Source: Thamnidium elegans
Lineage: Eukaryota > Mucoromycota > Mucoromycetes > Mucorales > Mucoraceae
Direction of reading: 5' to 3'
Assembly: GCA_025201345.1 (NCBI GenBank)
Contig: JAIXMG010000002.1
Span: 558,001 to 622,000 of the forward strand
Length of the DNA stretch: 64,000 nucleotides
In this document: piece by piece, positions 15,154 to 26,934 of the stretch
How the letters are laid out: every line of letters begins with the position of its first letter
Position numbering within the stretch: the first letter of the stretch is position 1
Notes under the pieces: generated by a model
What the model saw: only the letters and a program-made list of their open reading frames with translations
Databases searched by the model: none
What the model was told of the DNA's origin: nothing
Position numbers and translations under genes: made by a program

Positions 15154-17049
15154 ATGCACCGTTTCGTACGTCCTGTATCTTGCCTCCCTTTACGCACACC
15201 ATTTTTAAAGGCTATTGCACGACCACAAACATGTAGAGCATATACTACCAGTGCAGTTAAATCACGTATGCCATTCAAGACAATTGCTGCTAGTGTTGCC
15301 TTAACTTCTGCTACTTGGTATTATTTATCTGCTCCTATCGCCCAAGCCGAAGCTTCTTCTACTACACCTACTACTTTCAACCTCTCTTCTGCTAGTAACA
15401 CTGTAGCCGATTTAAAGAACTTTGGTAGTCGTATTGCTGTTGAATCCAAGTCTACTGCTGAATTAGCCATGGCCTTATTCGTTTACCGTTTATGTGCACT
15501 TCCTTGGTTAGTAGATGCCGCTCCTTATTTAATTGCCTTCTCTGAAAAGATTCATATGGAAGCTCCTGTCTACTGGTTCGTCAAGCAAACTTTTTTCCGT
15601 CATTTCTGTGGTGGCGAGACCTCTGAGGAATGTATCTCCAGTATGAACAAGCTTGCTGAATCCAACATTGGTTGTATCTTGGATTTATCTGTTGAGGCTG
15701 ATTTACACATTGAGCAAGAACAAGAGCACGTCGCTGGTCAAAGCAAGTACCACCGTGATGAGCAACAAGCGGATGCCATCCTTGGTTTAATCTTAAACTG
15801 TATTCGTACCGCTGCTGGTGGTGTCAAATCCAACTCTATGGCCGCTGTCAAGGTTACTGCTTTCTCTCCTCCCGAGCTTTTACTTCGTTTAAACCAAGTC
15901 ATCACCGCTCTCGACCAAACCTTTTTGGAGAACCAACATAACGGTAACATTAACGCAGAGGGTATCCGCCATGTTGTTGAAAAGGTCATCCCTGCTGCTG
16001 AAACCGAGGAGCAAATGCAACAACGTGAATCTATCATCGCTCATTTGGAAAGCAAGAAGGCTACATTAGATGTTATTGAGTTTAGAAAATTGTTCAATTT
16101 GCAAGGCCCCGGTCGTGATGTTTGGTGGAAAACAACCTCTCAAGATAACCACGCTGTACTTTTAACTGCCGAAGATCTCGCTGCCTATGATCGTATGATG
16201 AGTCGTCTTGAACAAGTCTCTCAATTGGCTTATGAGATGAAGGTCGGTATCATGGTCGATGCTGAGCAATCTTACTTCCAAGATGCTATTGATCATGTTG
16301 CTATTAACCTTCAACGTAAATTTAACCATCGTGTTGAAGATGATACTAGATCTCCTACCATTTACAATACCTGTAAGTTTTTATTTTTTTTACTTATTTA
16401 TTTACTTGTTTACTAATTTTATTTTATTTTAGATCAAATGTATACAAAGTCTTCTCGCGGTAGACTCGAATTAGATGTTGAACTTGCCAACCGTGAAAAT
16501 TTTACATTTGCCGCCAAGTTAGTCCGTGGCGCATACATGGTTTCTGAGCGTAAGCGTGCTGAAGAGATGGGATATGTTTCTCCCATCCATGAAACTTTAG
16601 AAGACACACACGAGTCTTACAACGGTGGTGTCAAATTCCTTTTGAACAAGTTGGGTCAATACCAAGAAGCTACAGGTGAATCTGTTACTTCTGCTACCTC
16701 ACCTATTGTCTTTATGGTTGCTAGTCATAACCGTGACTCAGTCATTAAAACCATTGAAGAAATGGATCGCAACAACGTCATGGCCCGTGCTGGTGTTGTT
16801 CACTTTGGTCAATTGTTTGGTATGCAAGATCAATTATCATATACCTTGGGTCGTAACGGTTATTCCATCTACAAGTACTTACCTTACGGTATGATCGATG
16901 AAGTCATTCCTTATTTACTCCGTCGTGCTCAAGAGAACTCTTCTGTCTTGGGTGGTGCTGCTGTTGAGCGTCAATTGATGTGGGAGGAATTCAAGGGTCG
17001 CTTAACTGGTAAAGCTAATGTTTCCATTACTGGTCCTACTTCTGTTTAA
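15154..17049 (+). CDS. PUT1: mitochondrial proline dehydrogenase
   Basis: Exons 15154-16372 and 16433-17049 give 611 residues. The start MHRFVRPVSCLPLRT has the Arg/Ser composition of a mitochondrial presequence. A hydrophobic segment follows at about residues 43-57. The FAD-dependent barrel carries the classic signatures: KLVRGAYMVSER, MVASHNRDSV, FGQLFGMQDQLSYTLGRNGY and YLPYG...EVIPYLLRRAQEN. The enzyme oxidises proline to pyrroline-5-carboxylate and passes electrons to ubiquinone, the first step of proline use as a nitrogen and carbon source. Codon use in this gene (many GTT, GCT, CGT) looks more biased than in neighbouring unknown genes, consistent with good expression. A longer upstream frame is poly-T-derived and rejected. 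Confidence 0.95.
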
Positions 17050-17806
17050 AATCCTTTTTTTTATATCCTTTCTCTCTTTCTCCTTCCTTTTTTTTAACTT
17101 TGTATTATATTCCAAAATGTATTTTTATATATTCGCATTTCTGTATTAGACTTTCTCTCTCTCTCTCTCTCTTCCTCTTCATTTAATAAAAAAAAAACTT
17201 TATTTAAGTGCGGTAAAATATTGGTTATCTTTAACCCTTGTTTGTATTTTTTTGTGCTATCACGTTGGTTGTACAATTGTAGATAGAGTTTTTTTTTTTT
17301 TCATAATTTTTTTTTTCTCGGGGCGGGACGGAACGGTACAAAATAACCCAGGTACAGTGTGAGGGTTTGATAGTGGGGGGAGCAAAAAGGAAGTTGAAAA
17401 AAAGACAAAAAAAAAAGCAGTGTAGTTCAGTTTCAATTTTAAGTTCGGTGATTCATATTGAAGCCAATCATAACCATGGAAACCTTATATAAAACGTGGG
17501 GTGGAATCATTAGAAACATAACTTTATTCTACTGTTTTTCTGTCAATTTTTTTCATACTAAAAAAAAAAAAAAAGTATTCTGTAAGACATCAAAAAAAAA
17601 AAAGCTTATATTAGCAGTAAACATGTATACAATCAAAATTTCTTTTTTTTTATTTGTTTGTTTTTTAAAAAATAATCATGCGAGGAAATATAAAAAAAAA
17701 AAAATCGCCCCCATCTTTTTTAATTATTGCTGAGATTCTGTAGGAAACCAATTTTTAAGGTTCAAAATATGAAAACCCGGGGGAATGATTTCTGTGCTAG
17801 CTATCC
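17050..17806. other. intergenic between convergent genes
   Basis: Contains a (TC)n run at 17153-17172, several A/T runs and a GC-richer patch near 17320-17390. No supported gene. Confidence 0.4.
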
Positions 17807-19564
17807 TTAGGTTCGTGACATAATGTCTTTCTTGATTTCATAAAGATGTTTCGACACAAATTCAACCATACCTTGAATGATTTTTTTAGTGATTATTTGA
17901 TACTTTGAATCATTCTCGTCTTGTATTGGAACGATACACCAACTCTTAAAGGGTTGCAATATCTCCATATTGTTATCATAAAGAAAGATGGAGAACCCAG
18001 ATAAGGCAATAACATAAGATTCTTTTTTACTCTCTAGTTCTGTAAGTTTTAAGCACCCCTTTATACTAGCTATTATTGGTTCAAGACTATCCCAAACATC
18101 TCTCATTTTATTATACATGACCACATACTCCCGGCATTCATTTCTGATATCATCCATACGCGACAGACACAACTGCTCAAACGTAGCACACGCGCCACTA
18201 CGAGATAATTCAAATGCCTTTTCCAAATTAAGTATCAGCTGCATGTTCTTGTCCACAACCTTATTTAATTTACCCATCTCATGTCGTTCAATAAACCTGT
18301 CTCTACCAATAAACGCCATTTCAGAAAACTGAAGGCACATATCCTCAACACAAATAATATCATTACTGCACAGTCTAGCTACCACAAACGCTTTTTCAAA
18401 CTGAAACAACGTTTCCTCTTCTTTTCGATACAACTTGAACGTAGACAGGTACATTTGTTTGATTTTCACCAACTGTGGGGAGATCAATGGCGAGGAAGCA
18501 ATCGACTTCCTGTCTTGCAAGTCCTTGCAAAAGTCTAGACCGTATTTAAGTTGCCCCAGTTGAGTTTGTAAACTAGTGTAATGTGTTTTATAAGAACGCA
18601 TGTATGTATACGATATGTTCATTGGTGTCACCTTGAATTTCTTGGGATCATAGTTGTTCTTGTTACAAGCGATCACTGCGGCATCCACGGGCGCCAAAAA
18701 CGGGATTTCCGCGTATCCTGCTCGAATGCGATCCGTTTCTATTTTAATGCGTTGTACGAAGCACCGAAACAAGGTTGGCGTTATATCGGTCTCTTTAAAT
18801 ATCTTGTATGATGCGAATAAATAATTAAATACAGGTAACTTGGAAAACAATACATCCAATCGGTTCATACACGGTGCTGTGCTTTCCAAGAATGACGTGT
18901 ACTGATCAAATTCCAAATCACGGCTTGCTTTTATCGCTAAATCTGTATCATGATTTTTCAAGCTAACCAAGATAAAGTCAAACGGGAGCGAATCACTGGA
19001 TTTACAAAGTACGGTCTTGAAGGCTTCTAGCGTACCTGCGTATGTCATAGGAATCTCCAGCGCTACTAGAACAACATAAGCCAAGGCCTCTGCCAAATTT
19101 TGACTCTCCTTATTATCCTCGCGTAAGAAATGAAGCAGATCCTTGATATCTCGCGATTGATCAGGCTCAAGTAACTGAACCAAGATGGACCGACAAAAAT
19201 TTTGTTCGCCAGTAGGTACTTTACGTTGAGATTCAAACGCTGATAGATTTTCCGAACCTGAATGAACTAACCACATCTGAATCGTTCTTGTGTGCTGTTG
19301 AATTAATTGATCATAGTGTTTATACCGATACACTTTTCTTACTTGCCAAGTAGGATGTACTTGAAAACGCGGACGGTTTACATACGCAGCCGTGAGATTA
19401 AGGCCTAGTTTATGTTAGTTTTGAACGTATAAAAAAAAATACTCCATGTGCAGTATTTTACCGTAATATAAACCACTTATAAGAAACATAGAGGCTACTG
19501 TTAACGTACTCATGTTTCTGTACGAGCCGTTAAGTAGAAGTTGAGAAGCGCCTATTACATTCAT
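17807..19564 (-). CDS. unrecognised membrane-anchored protein, 566 residues
   Basis: Two exons, 19564-19462 and 19404-17807, keep one frame. Exon 1 supplies MNVIGASQLLLNGSYRN and a hydrophobic segment LTVASMFLISGLYYGLNL. The splice completes a Gly codon. The remainder is soluble, helical and mixed in charge, with a YRYKHYDQLIQQHTRTIQMW block at about residues 60-80 and repeated long amphipathic helices, some probably coiled coil. The stop follows DIMSRT. I do not recognise the family. The single N-terminal membrane segment followed by a helical cytosolic body resembles organelle-surface adaptors, for example vezatin/Inp2-type proteins, but this is only a topology guess. The long unbroken frame and ordinary codon use make it a real gene. 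Confidence 0.75.
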
Positions 19565-20647
19565 TACGAAAACAAAATGGAAAATAAAAAGGGGGAATAA
19601 TAGAATTTTTTTTTTTTTTTTATTCTTTTATATAAACTTTATCAGTAATAAAAACAATGAGGGGATCTTTAATTCCCCCTTTTTTTTCGTATCAACAAAA
19701 AAAGAACAATAGACTTAATATCGGGTTAATTGTTTGCGCGTACAATAATGGGTTCAATAAAGTTCGCGTAATAATTATGCAGAAAATAGCTCCCCCACAC
19801 ACTCTCAGAAACATAAGGAAATTACTAAAAGGAGAATATGACTTTTTTTTTCGAAACCGGTCTTTTTTTTTCAAAAAGGATACTTTTTTTTTTTTGCATT
19901 GAGGGAAGTATAGCACCCCCCAAGAAACTAAATTATATTTTCTGCAACTTATTTGAAACTCTACCTATACAATTTACGTAATAAACAGAATTTTATATAA
20001 TCTTCCCCTCTAGTTAAAATATTTATCTGATCAAAAGTTGGTCACAGCTAAATTAAAAGTAAATATGTGCAGTTTTGCAGTAACAAAGACAGCTTCTGTT
20101 ACACGAGAAAATATGTCAAAAGAAAAGCAGTGTCGTGTAACTTGAAACCAATAAGGGAAAGTTTAAAGAACTCTCCATTGCACTGTTTCACAAAGCGACG
20201 TGTTCCATGAAACAAGCAAAAGAAATTAATTATTCCCTCTTTTATACTGATTGATAGCCAGATCGATCATATACCATAAACAGTAAGTTAGAAAAAAAAA
20301 CAAGCAAACACAAGCCTATTCTATATACGAAAGCAAACAAACTACTTTTTTTTTTTTTTTTTGTAAACAAACAAACTGATAGCAAGTATTTTGTTCAAGT
20401 CAGTAAATGATACCAGATGACGTTCTATATAAAAAAAAAAGGTCATTATTGAAACATAGGGCGTAATTATTTGATCACTTTTTTTCAAAGAACTACAAAT
20501 TCTAGCAGTTAAAAACACCCCCAATCTTTTTAAATGCAAGATTATATTTACAAGTGATACAAATTAATGTATAACTCTGAAACAAGACATTATTTTGCTG
20601 TACAGTTTTTTATAGTAGTATCCATCTAAAAATACAGGATAATTTAT
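19565..20647. other. intergenic with a perfect inverted repeat
   Basis: AT-rich and without a supported gene. A 9-bp inverted repeat (GTTACACGA at 20098-20106, TCGTGTAAC at 20133-20141) could form a hairpin. T runs occur near 19605, 19850 and 20345. Confidence 0.4.
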
Positions 20648-22267
20648 TTACATAAGGATTTCATTATGGAAACAAGACTTAAGTTCTTTGTGAGGTAAAA
20701 CGATACAGTTACGAATAATAGTTTCATCCATAACAGTAACATCTTTGCCTATTTATTTATTTTTAAAAAAAAAAGTGTTAATAGCCAGCACAACAAAAAT
20801 ACCCTTTTTTTTTTCTACGTACCTAAAATAGTAATACTTTGACTCTTGACACCATTCTTCATCATGGAACTATCTTCTTCATAAACAGGACATCCTTCAA
20901 CACGAGCCCAAGATCCAATACGACTGTTCCAACCAATAATTGAATGAAGAACACAACTAGCCTTCTATACTCACACATAATATATTAGTTTAAATCTCCC
21001 CTTTTTTTTGTTGTTGTTTAAACTTACACCAATATGAACACTGTCAAGAATAATAGAATCCTTAACACGAACACCACCCATAATATTAGCACGAGGCCCA
21101 ATAGAAACATTGGGTCCAATCTAAACAGAAAATATTGAGCAACCGTCTCTTTCTTATTCTTATCATTATCAATTTTACCTTGGCAGTAGGATCTACATGA
21201 GCAGAAGGATGAATATAGACAGCACCAATGATCTCAGGGCCACCTGGTGTATTCTTTGCAAGACGATCCGATCCTTCAAGAGCCTCAGCTTCAAGATAAA
21301 GAGCATTAGCAGAAATAGAAGATCTAAAAAAAAAAAAAAAAAAAAAAGACAAACGGGTTAATTCCTGTATCACATTAGCTTTTTTTAGTATGTTTACCCA
21401 GCAGTCTTAATTTGTCTCCAAAATTGCTTTGTGATATGAACATGAAGGTTATTGTTTTCAGTTAAAGGTCTAAGGATATCTTGTTCTAATCTTAATTCAT
21501 CATTGGAAGATGACATAAAATCAGTTTGGTTTTGACTTTCCTTCTTATCCAACGCCTTCTTCATCTCTGCAAACACTGCTGTGTCAAATAAAAACACACC
21601 ACATGAAATTAAATCTGAAATAAACGTATCAGGCTTTTCAACGTAATGAAGAACTTGGTTTGTTTCAGGATCGGCAACAAGACAACCGTATTTAGTCGCG
21701 TCCTTGGGATTCACCTAATATATAATGTTAAGAATTATCCTCCCCCCCCCTTTTTTTTTATTATATCGTTTCATACCTTTGTACCCAACATGGTACAAAT
21801 AGATCTGTGCTTCATATGAGCACTAGCCATTTCATTAAGAGGGAATGAACAAGCAATATCAATATGCATCACAAAGAACTGTTTAGTCTGGCCACGCAAA
21901 ATTTCGTCACGGAAATGATAGATACCACCTGCAGTACCTAAAGCTTGATATTCGTGAAGGTAACTGAATAATACAATAGATTTAGTATATATATTGAATC
22001 ATATAAAATATTCATTTACCGAATGTTCAAGTTAGGAAACTCGATAGCAGCGTTATCAATATAAGGAGCAAACACTTTGTCTTCAAATAAACCGATAATC
22101 AAAACTTCCTTTAATCCCTTGACCTTGGATAAAGCATCGAGATGATGAGAAATAATAGGTCGACCGGCAACAGGGAAAAGAGGTTTAGGAGAGTTGAGTG
22201 AAAGTGGTCTAAAACGTGTACCTCTGGAAGGTCCTCCAACAAGAATGACAGCCTTTGATTCAGACAT
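20648..22267 (-). CDS. GDP-mannose pyrophosphorylase, alpha-type (mannose-1-phosphate guanylyltransferase)
   Basis: Seven exons (22267-22020, 21963-21777, 21714-21398, 21323-21179, 21120-21028, 20964-20823, 20748-20648) give 410 residues, near the 420 of animal GMPPA. The N-terminal nucleotidyltransferase domain opens KAVILVGGPSRGTRFRPLS and SPKPLFPVAGRP, a form typical of the alpha paralogue. The C-terminal half has left-handed beta-helix hexapeptide repeats (IGPNVSIGPRANIMGGVRV, ILDSVHIG, RIGSWARVEG). The end reads KSCFHNEILM. The beta-type enzyme makes GDP-mannose for glycosylation and the cell wall; the alpha form is usually a regulatory partner. Which role applies here cannot be settled from sequence alone. 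One intron carries a 22-base A/T run. Confidence 0.92.
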
Positions 22268-22755
22268 TTTTAGTTTGTTTTTTTTAAGATGAAGAAAAAG
22301 TGGATGTTTGTCAAAAAAAAAAAAAAAAAGATTAGTGTGAATTTAAAGTGCTACTTTAAATCCAGACAACGAGGCACAAGTGTTAACAGTCGTATCGTTC
22401 TATAAAGATTCCCCGCTTTGGAAGATGTATATCTCTCATGCAGTATTTCTATTTCATATCTGCTATTAACATATTATCCTTAGTTATTATCGTAAAACCT
22501 CCTTTTTTTTTTTTTTTTTTCCTCCCAAGAAATAAAAATTAGTATAATTGCCTTATTTTTTATTTGTACGCAAATCATTTTTGAGTTTATCTAAAAGATT
22601 GGAAGGATTTTGTTATTATAGTACCAAACGACGTACACCTACTATATTAATTCTTGATTTATAAAGCTTCTAAACTTGGAGCCAAATCTCTTACTCTACT
22701 AGAGAAAAAGATAAGTAACTTAAGAGACCAATACTTGATCAATGAAAAGGGACAC
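22268..22755. other. intergenic between two minus-strand genes
   Basis: Promoter side of the pyrophosphorylase gene and 3' side of the seven-exon gene. A 20-base T run sits near 22501-22520. Nothing else supported. Confidence 0.35.
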
Positions 22756-23832
22756 CTACTCTTCATCAATCTGCGCAAAGAAATAAATAGAGCTCAAACT
22801 TCCTTCAAACTCAACAGTACGGTCTGAAACTTTTTTTGCGTTTACACTTACTTGACAACCTTTACTATTATCCGTATTTATAGTCATGCGAAGTCTGTCT
22901 TCTATTACATCCAATCTAAGTACATATACACACAAAGTTAAAAAATATATATATTTATCGATTTTTTACAAGAAATTACCTCTGTTTTATGTTATACTTC
23001 AAAATATATGACCCAATCTCAAGTTCAATAATCCTTGAGTTCTTTTGCGATATAATTTCTTTCGGATTTTTGATTTCTTCATTAACATCTACCCTCTTCT
23101 TTTTCTGTATATCTAGATCCTTTTTATACTTTAAAATAAATAATTATATTGTATTATCCACTATATCATGAATTATTCTTTCTTCGAGCTCATTTGTAAA
23201 TCTAGATATGGGAGAAGGACAAGGTGCGTTGTTTACGGACGGAGTTGTGAATTTTAAGTTGTGAGTTTGTGATGCACTTCTTTGAAATGCGCTAGACCAC
23301 CTTCTTTTAACGCAAGGACATGAGGCTCTTCTTGCTACTGGGACCAACGGAACTTTTATCTATAATCGTTATTTTAACGTCTAAAAAATAATTTGGGCAT
23401 CGTGTTCCTTTATTTTTACGTTGCTTGCTATCTCCTCCGGTTCATGAATTGGATTCGAAATTGAAGTACTAGTAACCTTCAAATCTATATGATACATGTT
23501 TAGTCGTACTAATAATACAATAAACTATATCTTTCTTTTCGATTCTTGGTCTAGGGATGAAAGAACGTTCTGATGGAGCTAACGCTTAGTACATATCTTT
23601 TATATTAAATGCTTTTTTGATATTAGAAGATTTAGTTTTAATCGACGACATTTTCTGTACGCCAGATGTCTGCTTTTTAAGAAAACGCAAGGTCAATACA
23701 ATAATACAAAAGTAAAACATATGTACATACTTTGGTATCATCCTTTGACTCAAACATATACCTACTAATGCTTTGAACTGTCCCCTGCATATATATATAT
23801 ATATTTAGTTTGAGAGAGGAAGCAATAGACAT
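22756..23832 (-). CDS. unrecognised seven-exon gene, about 256 residues
   Basis: Model: 23832-23731, 23672-23593, 23550-23526, 23476-23420, 23359-23162, 23128-22980, 22915-22756. All introns are GT-AG and short (as little as about 42 bp), and every junction preserves phase. The predicted product is basic and Ser/Lys-rich: QTSGVQKMSSIKTKSSNIKK, then RASCPCVKRRWSSAFQRSAS, a Pro-Ser linker, LDIQKKKRVDVNEEIKNPKE, and a more ordered C-terminus, RLDVIEDRLRMTIN to SIYFFAQIDEE. It is probably nuclear. I do not recognise the family. A downstream start at 23787 (MQGTVQS) is an alternative, since the first residues derive from a (TA)n stretch. No exon except that at 23359-23162 stands out as an ORF on its own. 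Confidence 0.55.
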
Positions 23833-24211
23833 TTTGAAAAATGTGTTTGAATTCTTTTTTTTTAAAAAAAAAAAATAGTATGACCATCTTTTTTAGAGTA
23901 TTTTGGTTCATGTTTTTACAAGTCCAATCCTAATGTTTGAACTGTCCAAACAGCTTAAATACACCACAATATTACAATACCAAGTCTATTATAGTGTTCC
24001 ATCAACATGTAGTACTGATATTGCCATCCATTATAGTATCAAGTACTACCAATAAATATGGTCTTGATTGAAAAAAACATATTTACTATATTTGATTCAG
24101 CAAAGTACCATATATATTAAAAAAATTAATTGGAAAGGAGTATAAAACCCAATAATATATTCTTTGTACAACGCCCCCTTTTTCTTTTTTTTTCTTTATA
24201 TTAAACTAGCA
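23833..24211. other. divergent promoter region
   Basis: Separates the seven-exon gene (-) from the Arf-like GTPase gene (+). A T-tract/A-tract junction lies at 23858-23876. No gene. Confidence 0.35.
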
Positions 24212-25413
24212 ATGAAGCGAATGTCCATGATGAGTACAATAGAAAACCAAAATACGGTACCTATACTTATTTTAGGTCCTCGTGGATCGGGAAAAACGAC
24301 CTTTTTATATAAAACATATTTTAAATATGCTACCGATAATGTAAATATGACAAATACAAAAAAAAAAAAAGCTTGTATTAATTTGAAACATAGCCAGACA
24401 CACATTTTGATGTTATATCGACGCCTACTTATAATGTAGAGATTATACCATATAAATCGCACTTGTATCAATTATGGGATTTCGCAGGTAATAATAATAA
24501 TGATAATAACAATAATTTATACGCGTTAAAAAAGTCTAGTTTAGAAATCAGTTCCTGTTTACAATATATCAAGGATAATATTCGAGTGATTATTTATATG
24601 GTGGATTCAGTTGAATACAGTAAACCAAGAGTATCTGCAAAGTCAAGAGAGAATATGGTTTGGTTGTTAAGTAATTTTGATAAAGTATTGGAGAACACGA
24701 TTATTATTACAGTGTGTAATAAACAAAGTGAAGGAGTGATGGATATCCAAGATATTGGTAATTGCTGGGTCAAAGACAAGTCATTAATGGAATTATTAAA
24801 AGGTCATGATTGGAGAGTATTTGGTAGTGAATCAAGGACAGGAAAAGGGATAGACTCAATATTGGAATATATCACATTAAAACTAGAACATCGTAAAATC
24901 CTACTAGTTACACCTTGGGATAGTTTGCCAAATCCAAATCATCAAAGCGATTTAGAGTTTAAACAGTGGTTTTATCAAGAAAAGCAGTTTTTATTCTTTG
25001 ATCATTATTGTTTAATAAGAATAATTTATTTAACTATTATGAATGAAAAACCACCTAGTACATTATATGACATTTTATCTTCACAATTACTTACAGCGGA
25101 TTCAACACCAAATAATAATAATACAATTCATTACTCGGAAACACAGACATTATTTTGGATTCAAATGGTATCGTTTTCGCTGTTAAAATATCCTTTATTA
25201 GAAGGCGAAGATAATAACTTTAATGATTTCTTGTTACGCTGTAAATTGCAACAAGATGGTTGGAAAGAATATTACACCTTTAAATTATTTTATTCTTCTA
25301 AAGCTGCTAAACAATTTTTACCACCTGATAAAAAGTCATTACCGAATGCATTCAAGTCTTCTTCATTAGCCTTAAAGGGAAGGCATTTAGAAATTGACTA
25401 TCAAGTATTGTGA
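24212..25413 (+). CDS. Arf-like small GTPase with a long C-terminal extension
   Basis: Exons 24212-24340 and 24394-25413 give 382 residues. The G domain occupies about residues 15-190: P-loop GPRGSGKTT, switch I in ISTPTYNVEIIPY (matching the Arf TxGFNVE region), G3 WDFAGN, and G4 NKQS where Arf proteins have NKQD. The partner motif is near SESRTGKGI. There is no Gly at position 2, so no N-myristoylation signal. About 190 further residues (from roughly FKQWFYQEKQ) form a helical extension not found in ordinary Arf proteins. It is probably a membrane-trafficking or scaffold GTPase of altered nucleotide preference; this is inferred. The stop lies only 72 bp before the next gene's start. Confidence 0.75.
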
Positions 25414-25485
25414 CACACTAAAAAAAAAAATTTTCTTTTTCTTTTTTCTTTTCTTCTTTTTTTTTATACGCTAAAACAAAATAAA

Positions 25486-26934
25486 ATGCCAATACCTGTA
25501 AATAACAATAATGTTGTAATGCCAACTCTTCAAATAGTATTCTCTCAAATAATTCAACTTGTCTTTTCTGCTAAAATAGCTACCGAGGAAAGACTTTGTT
25601 TATTTAACCATGACTCTTGTTGTTTTGGTCAAATACCATTACATACTCGAACTTCTTCTATCGTAATTAATATATTACAAAAGCATTCGGATATTTTATT
25701 AGAAAGATGGATAATGTCATTTGATATACTTGACTCATCTTTTAGTCAAGATACTCTTCAATTTATTAAAGACGTATCTAGTTTTATTCAGGGAATGCCA
25801 GCTAAAACTAATTATATTGAAATGTATACCATTGCTACTTTAAACGGTCAACAATGCCATTCTTTTAATTCTCAACAAGAACTGATTGAATTTAATTCAC
25901 AAGCTCATTTAAAAGCAAAACGATTTCCTTTATCGAATTTCTCACTACAAGTAGTATATGACGAAAATGCTACTATTTATTACAAGAAACCATTGATATC
26001 ACTGCAATCATTATCAAGTCCGTCTTTTATGTCTTGGTCTAAAATGCAACAACCTACAACTTCTTTGCAAGATAACATTCATCCTTTATTACCACCTGTA
26101 CCTACCTCAAATCAAATTCCTATTGTTGCTGTACGTAGATTATCTCGTCTTTCATTATCTGCAATGGAGTTAGACCAACAAGACAACAATTCTAATTTAG
26201 CTGAAGAACAAGATGTATCTTCTATACCAATTCCTTCGCCAAGAATGCAATATACCCATCATACCAGTTTTCGTACCTCTATCGCTTATTCCACTTCCCC
26301 TCCTACGCATTTCTATGATTTAGCTCAACAACAACAACAGAGAAGAAATTCTTTAACAAGTGATATCCATCAACGCTGTCTTGTTGGTAGTTTTGAAGAA
26401 TCTTTATTATCTGGTAGAATGTCTTCTATGCCATCCAAACCCATCACATTTCACTGTCAAATAGGTGTATTAGGTTTAGGTGACTGCAAACCCTCCTTGA
26501 AATGTCCACCTCACTGTTCTATTGTGTTCCCTGCCATGTTTTTTAAATTAGGACAAGAAGAAGAAGGTAATACACCTTATGTGGGCACTGTTGATCTAAT
26601 TGAACCAGGATATCGTATACCACCTAAAGGTCAATTACAAGTAGTCGTCAAGAATCCAAACAAGACTGCAGTCAAGTTATTCTTGATACCTTATGATTTT
26701 ACTGATATGCCAAAAAACACTAAAACTTTTTTAAGACAAAAATCTTATACGTTGGATACACCATTCAAATTATTAAGATATGCTATTCATTTACAAATTT
26801 GTAGAACTGAAAAAAAGAGAATCTACCTTTATAAGTCCATGAGGATCGTGTTTGCTAATAGAATAGCTGATGCTCGTGAAAAGTTTCAAGTGGTTTGTGA
26901 AGGCCCAAAATCTCCTGTTTATGTACCAATGTAA
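25486..26934 (+). CDS. Atos-like conserved-domain protein (FAM214 family)
   Basis: Single exon, 482 residues. The conserved part is C-terminal: a VGSFEESLLSGRMSSMPSKP block (the DUF4210-type motif) followed by FHCQIGVLGLGDCKPSLKCP and a beta-rich region through VKLFLIPYDFTDMPKNTKTF, FLRQKSYTLD and YAIHLQICRTEKKRIYLYKS (the region annotated in databases as chromosome segregation during meiosis). Together these mark the Atos/FAM214 family, thought to act as nuclear transcription regulators; the fungal role is poorly known. The N-terminal 100 residues are helical, the middle is Ser/Gln-rich. From codon 115 onward the gene lies inside the left arm of an inverted duplication, and a truncated second copy lies at 34568-33432. 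Confidence 0.8.
   Translation: MPIPVNNNNVVMPTLQIVFSQIIQLVFSAKIATEERLCLFNHDSCCFGQIPLHTRTSSIVINILQKHSDILLERWIMSFDILDSSFSQDTLQFIKDVSSFIQGMPAKTNYIEMYTIATLNGQQCHSFNSQQELIEFNSQAHLKAKRFPLSNFSLQVVYDENATIYYKKPLISLQSLSSPSFMSWSKMQQPTTSLQDNIHPLLPPVPTSNQIPIVAVRRLSRLSLSAMELDQQDNNSNLAEEQDVSSIPIPSPRMQYTHHTSFRTSIAYSTSPPTHFYDLAQQQQQRRNSLTSDIHQRCLVGSFEESLLSGRMSSMPSKPITFHCQIGVLGLGDCKPSLKCPPHCSIVFPAMFFKLGQEEEGNTPYVGTVDLIEPGYRIPPKGQLQVVVKNPNKTAVKLFLIPYDFTDMPKNTKTFLRQKSYTLDTPFKLLRYAIHLQICRTEKKRIYLYKSMRIVFANRIADAREKFQVVCEGPKSPVYVPM

Noticed and set aside
18117..18811. Plus-strand open frames inside 17.8-19.4 kb
   Set aside because: They mirror the minus-strand 566-residue gene and lack starts, splice context or any motif.
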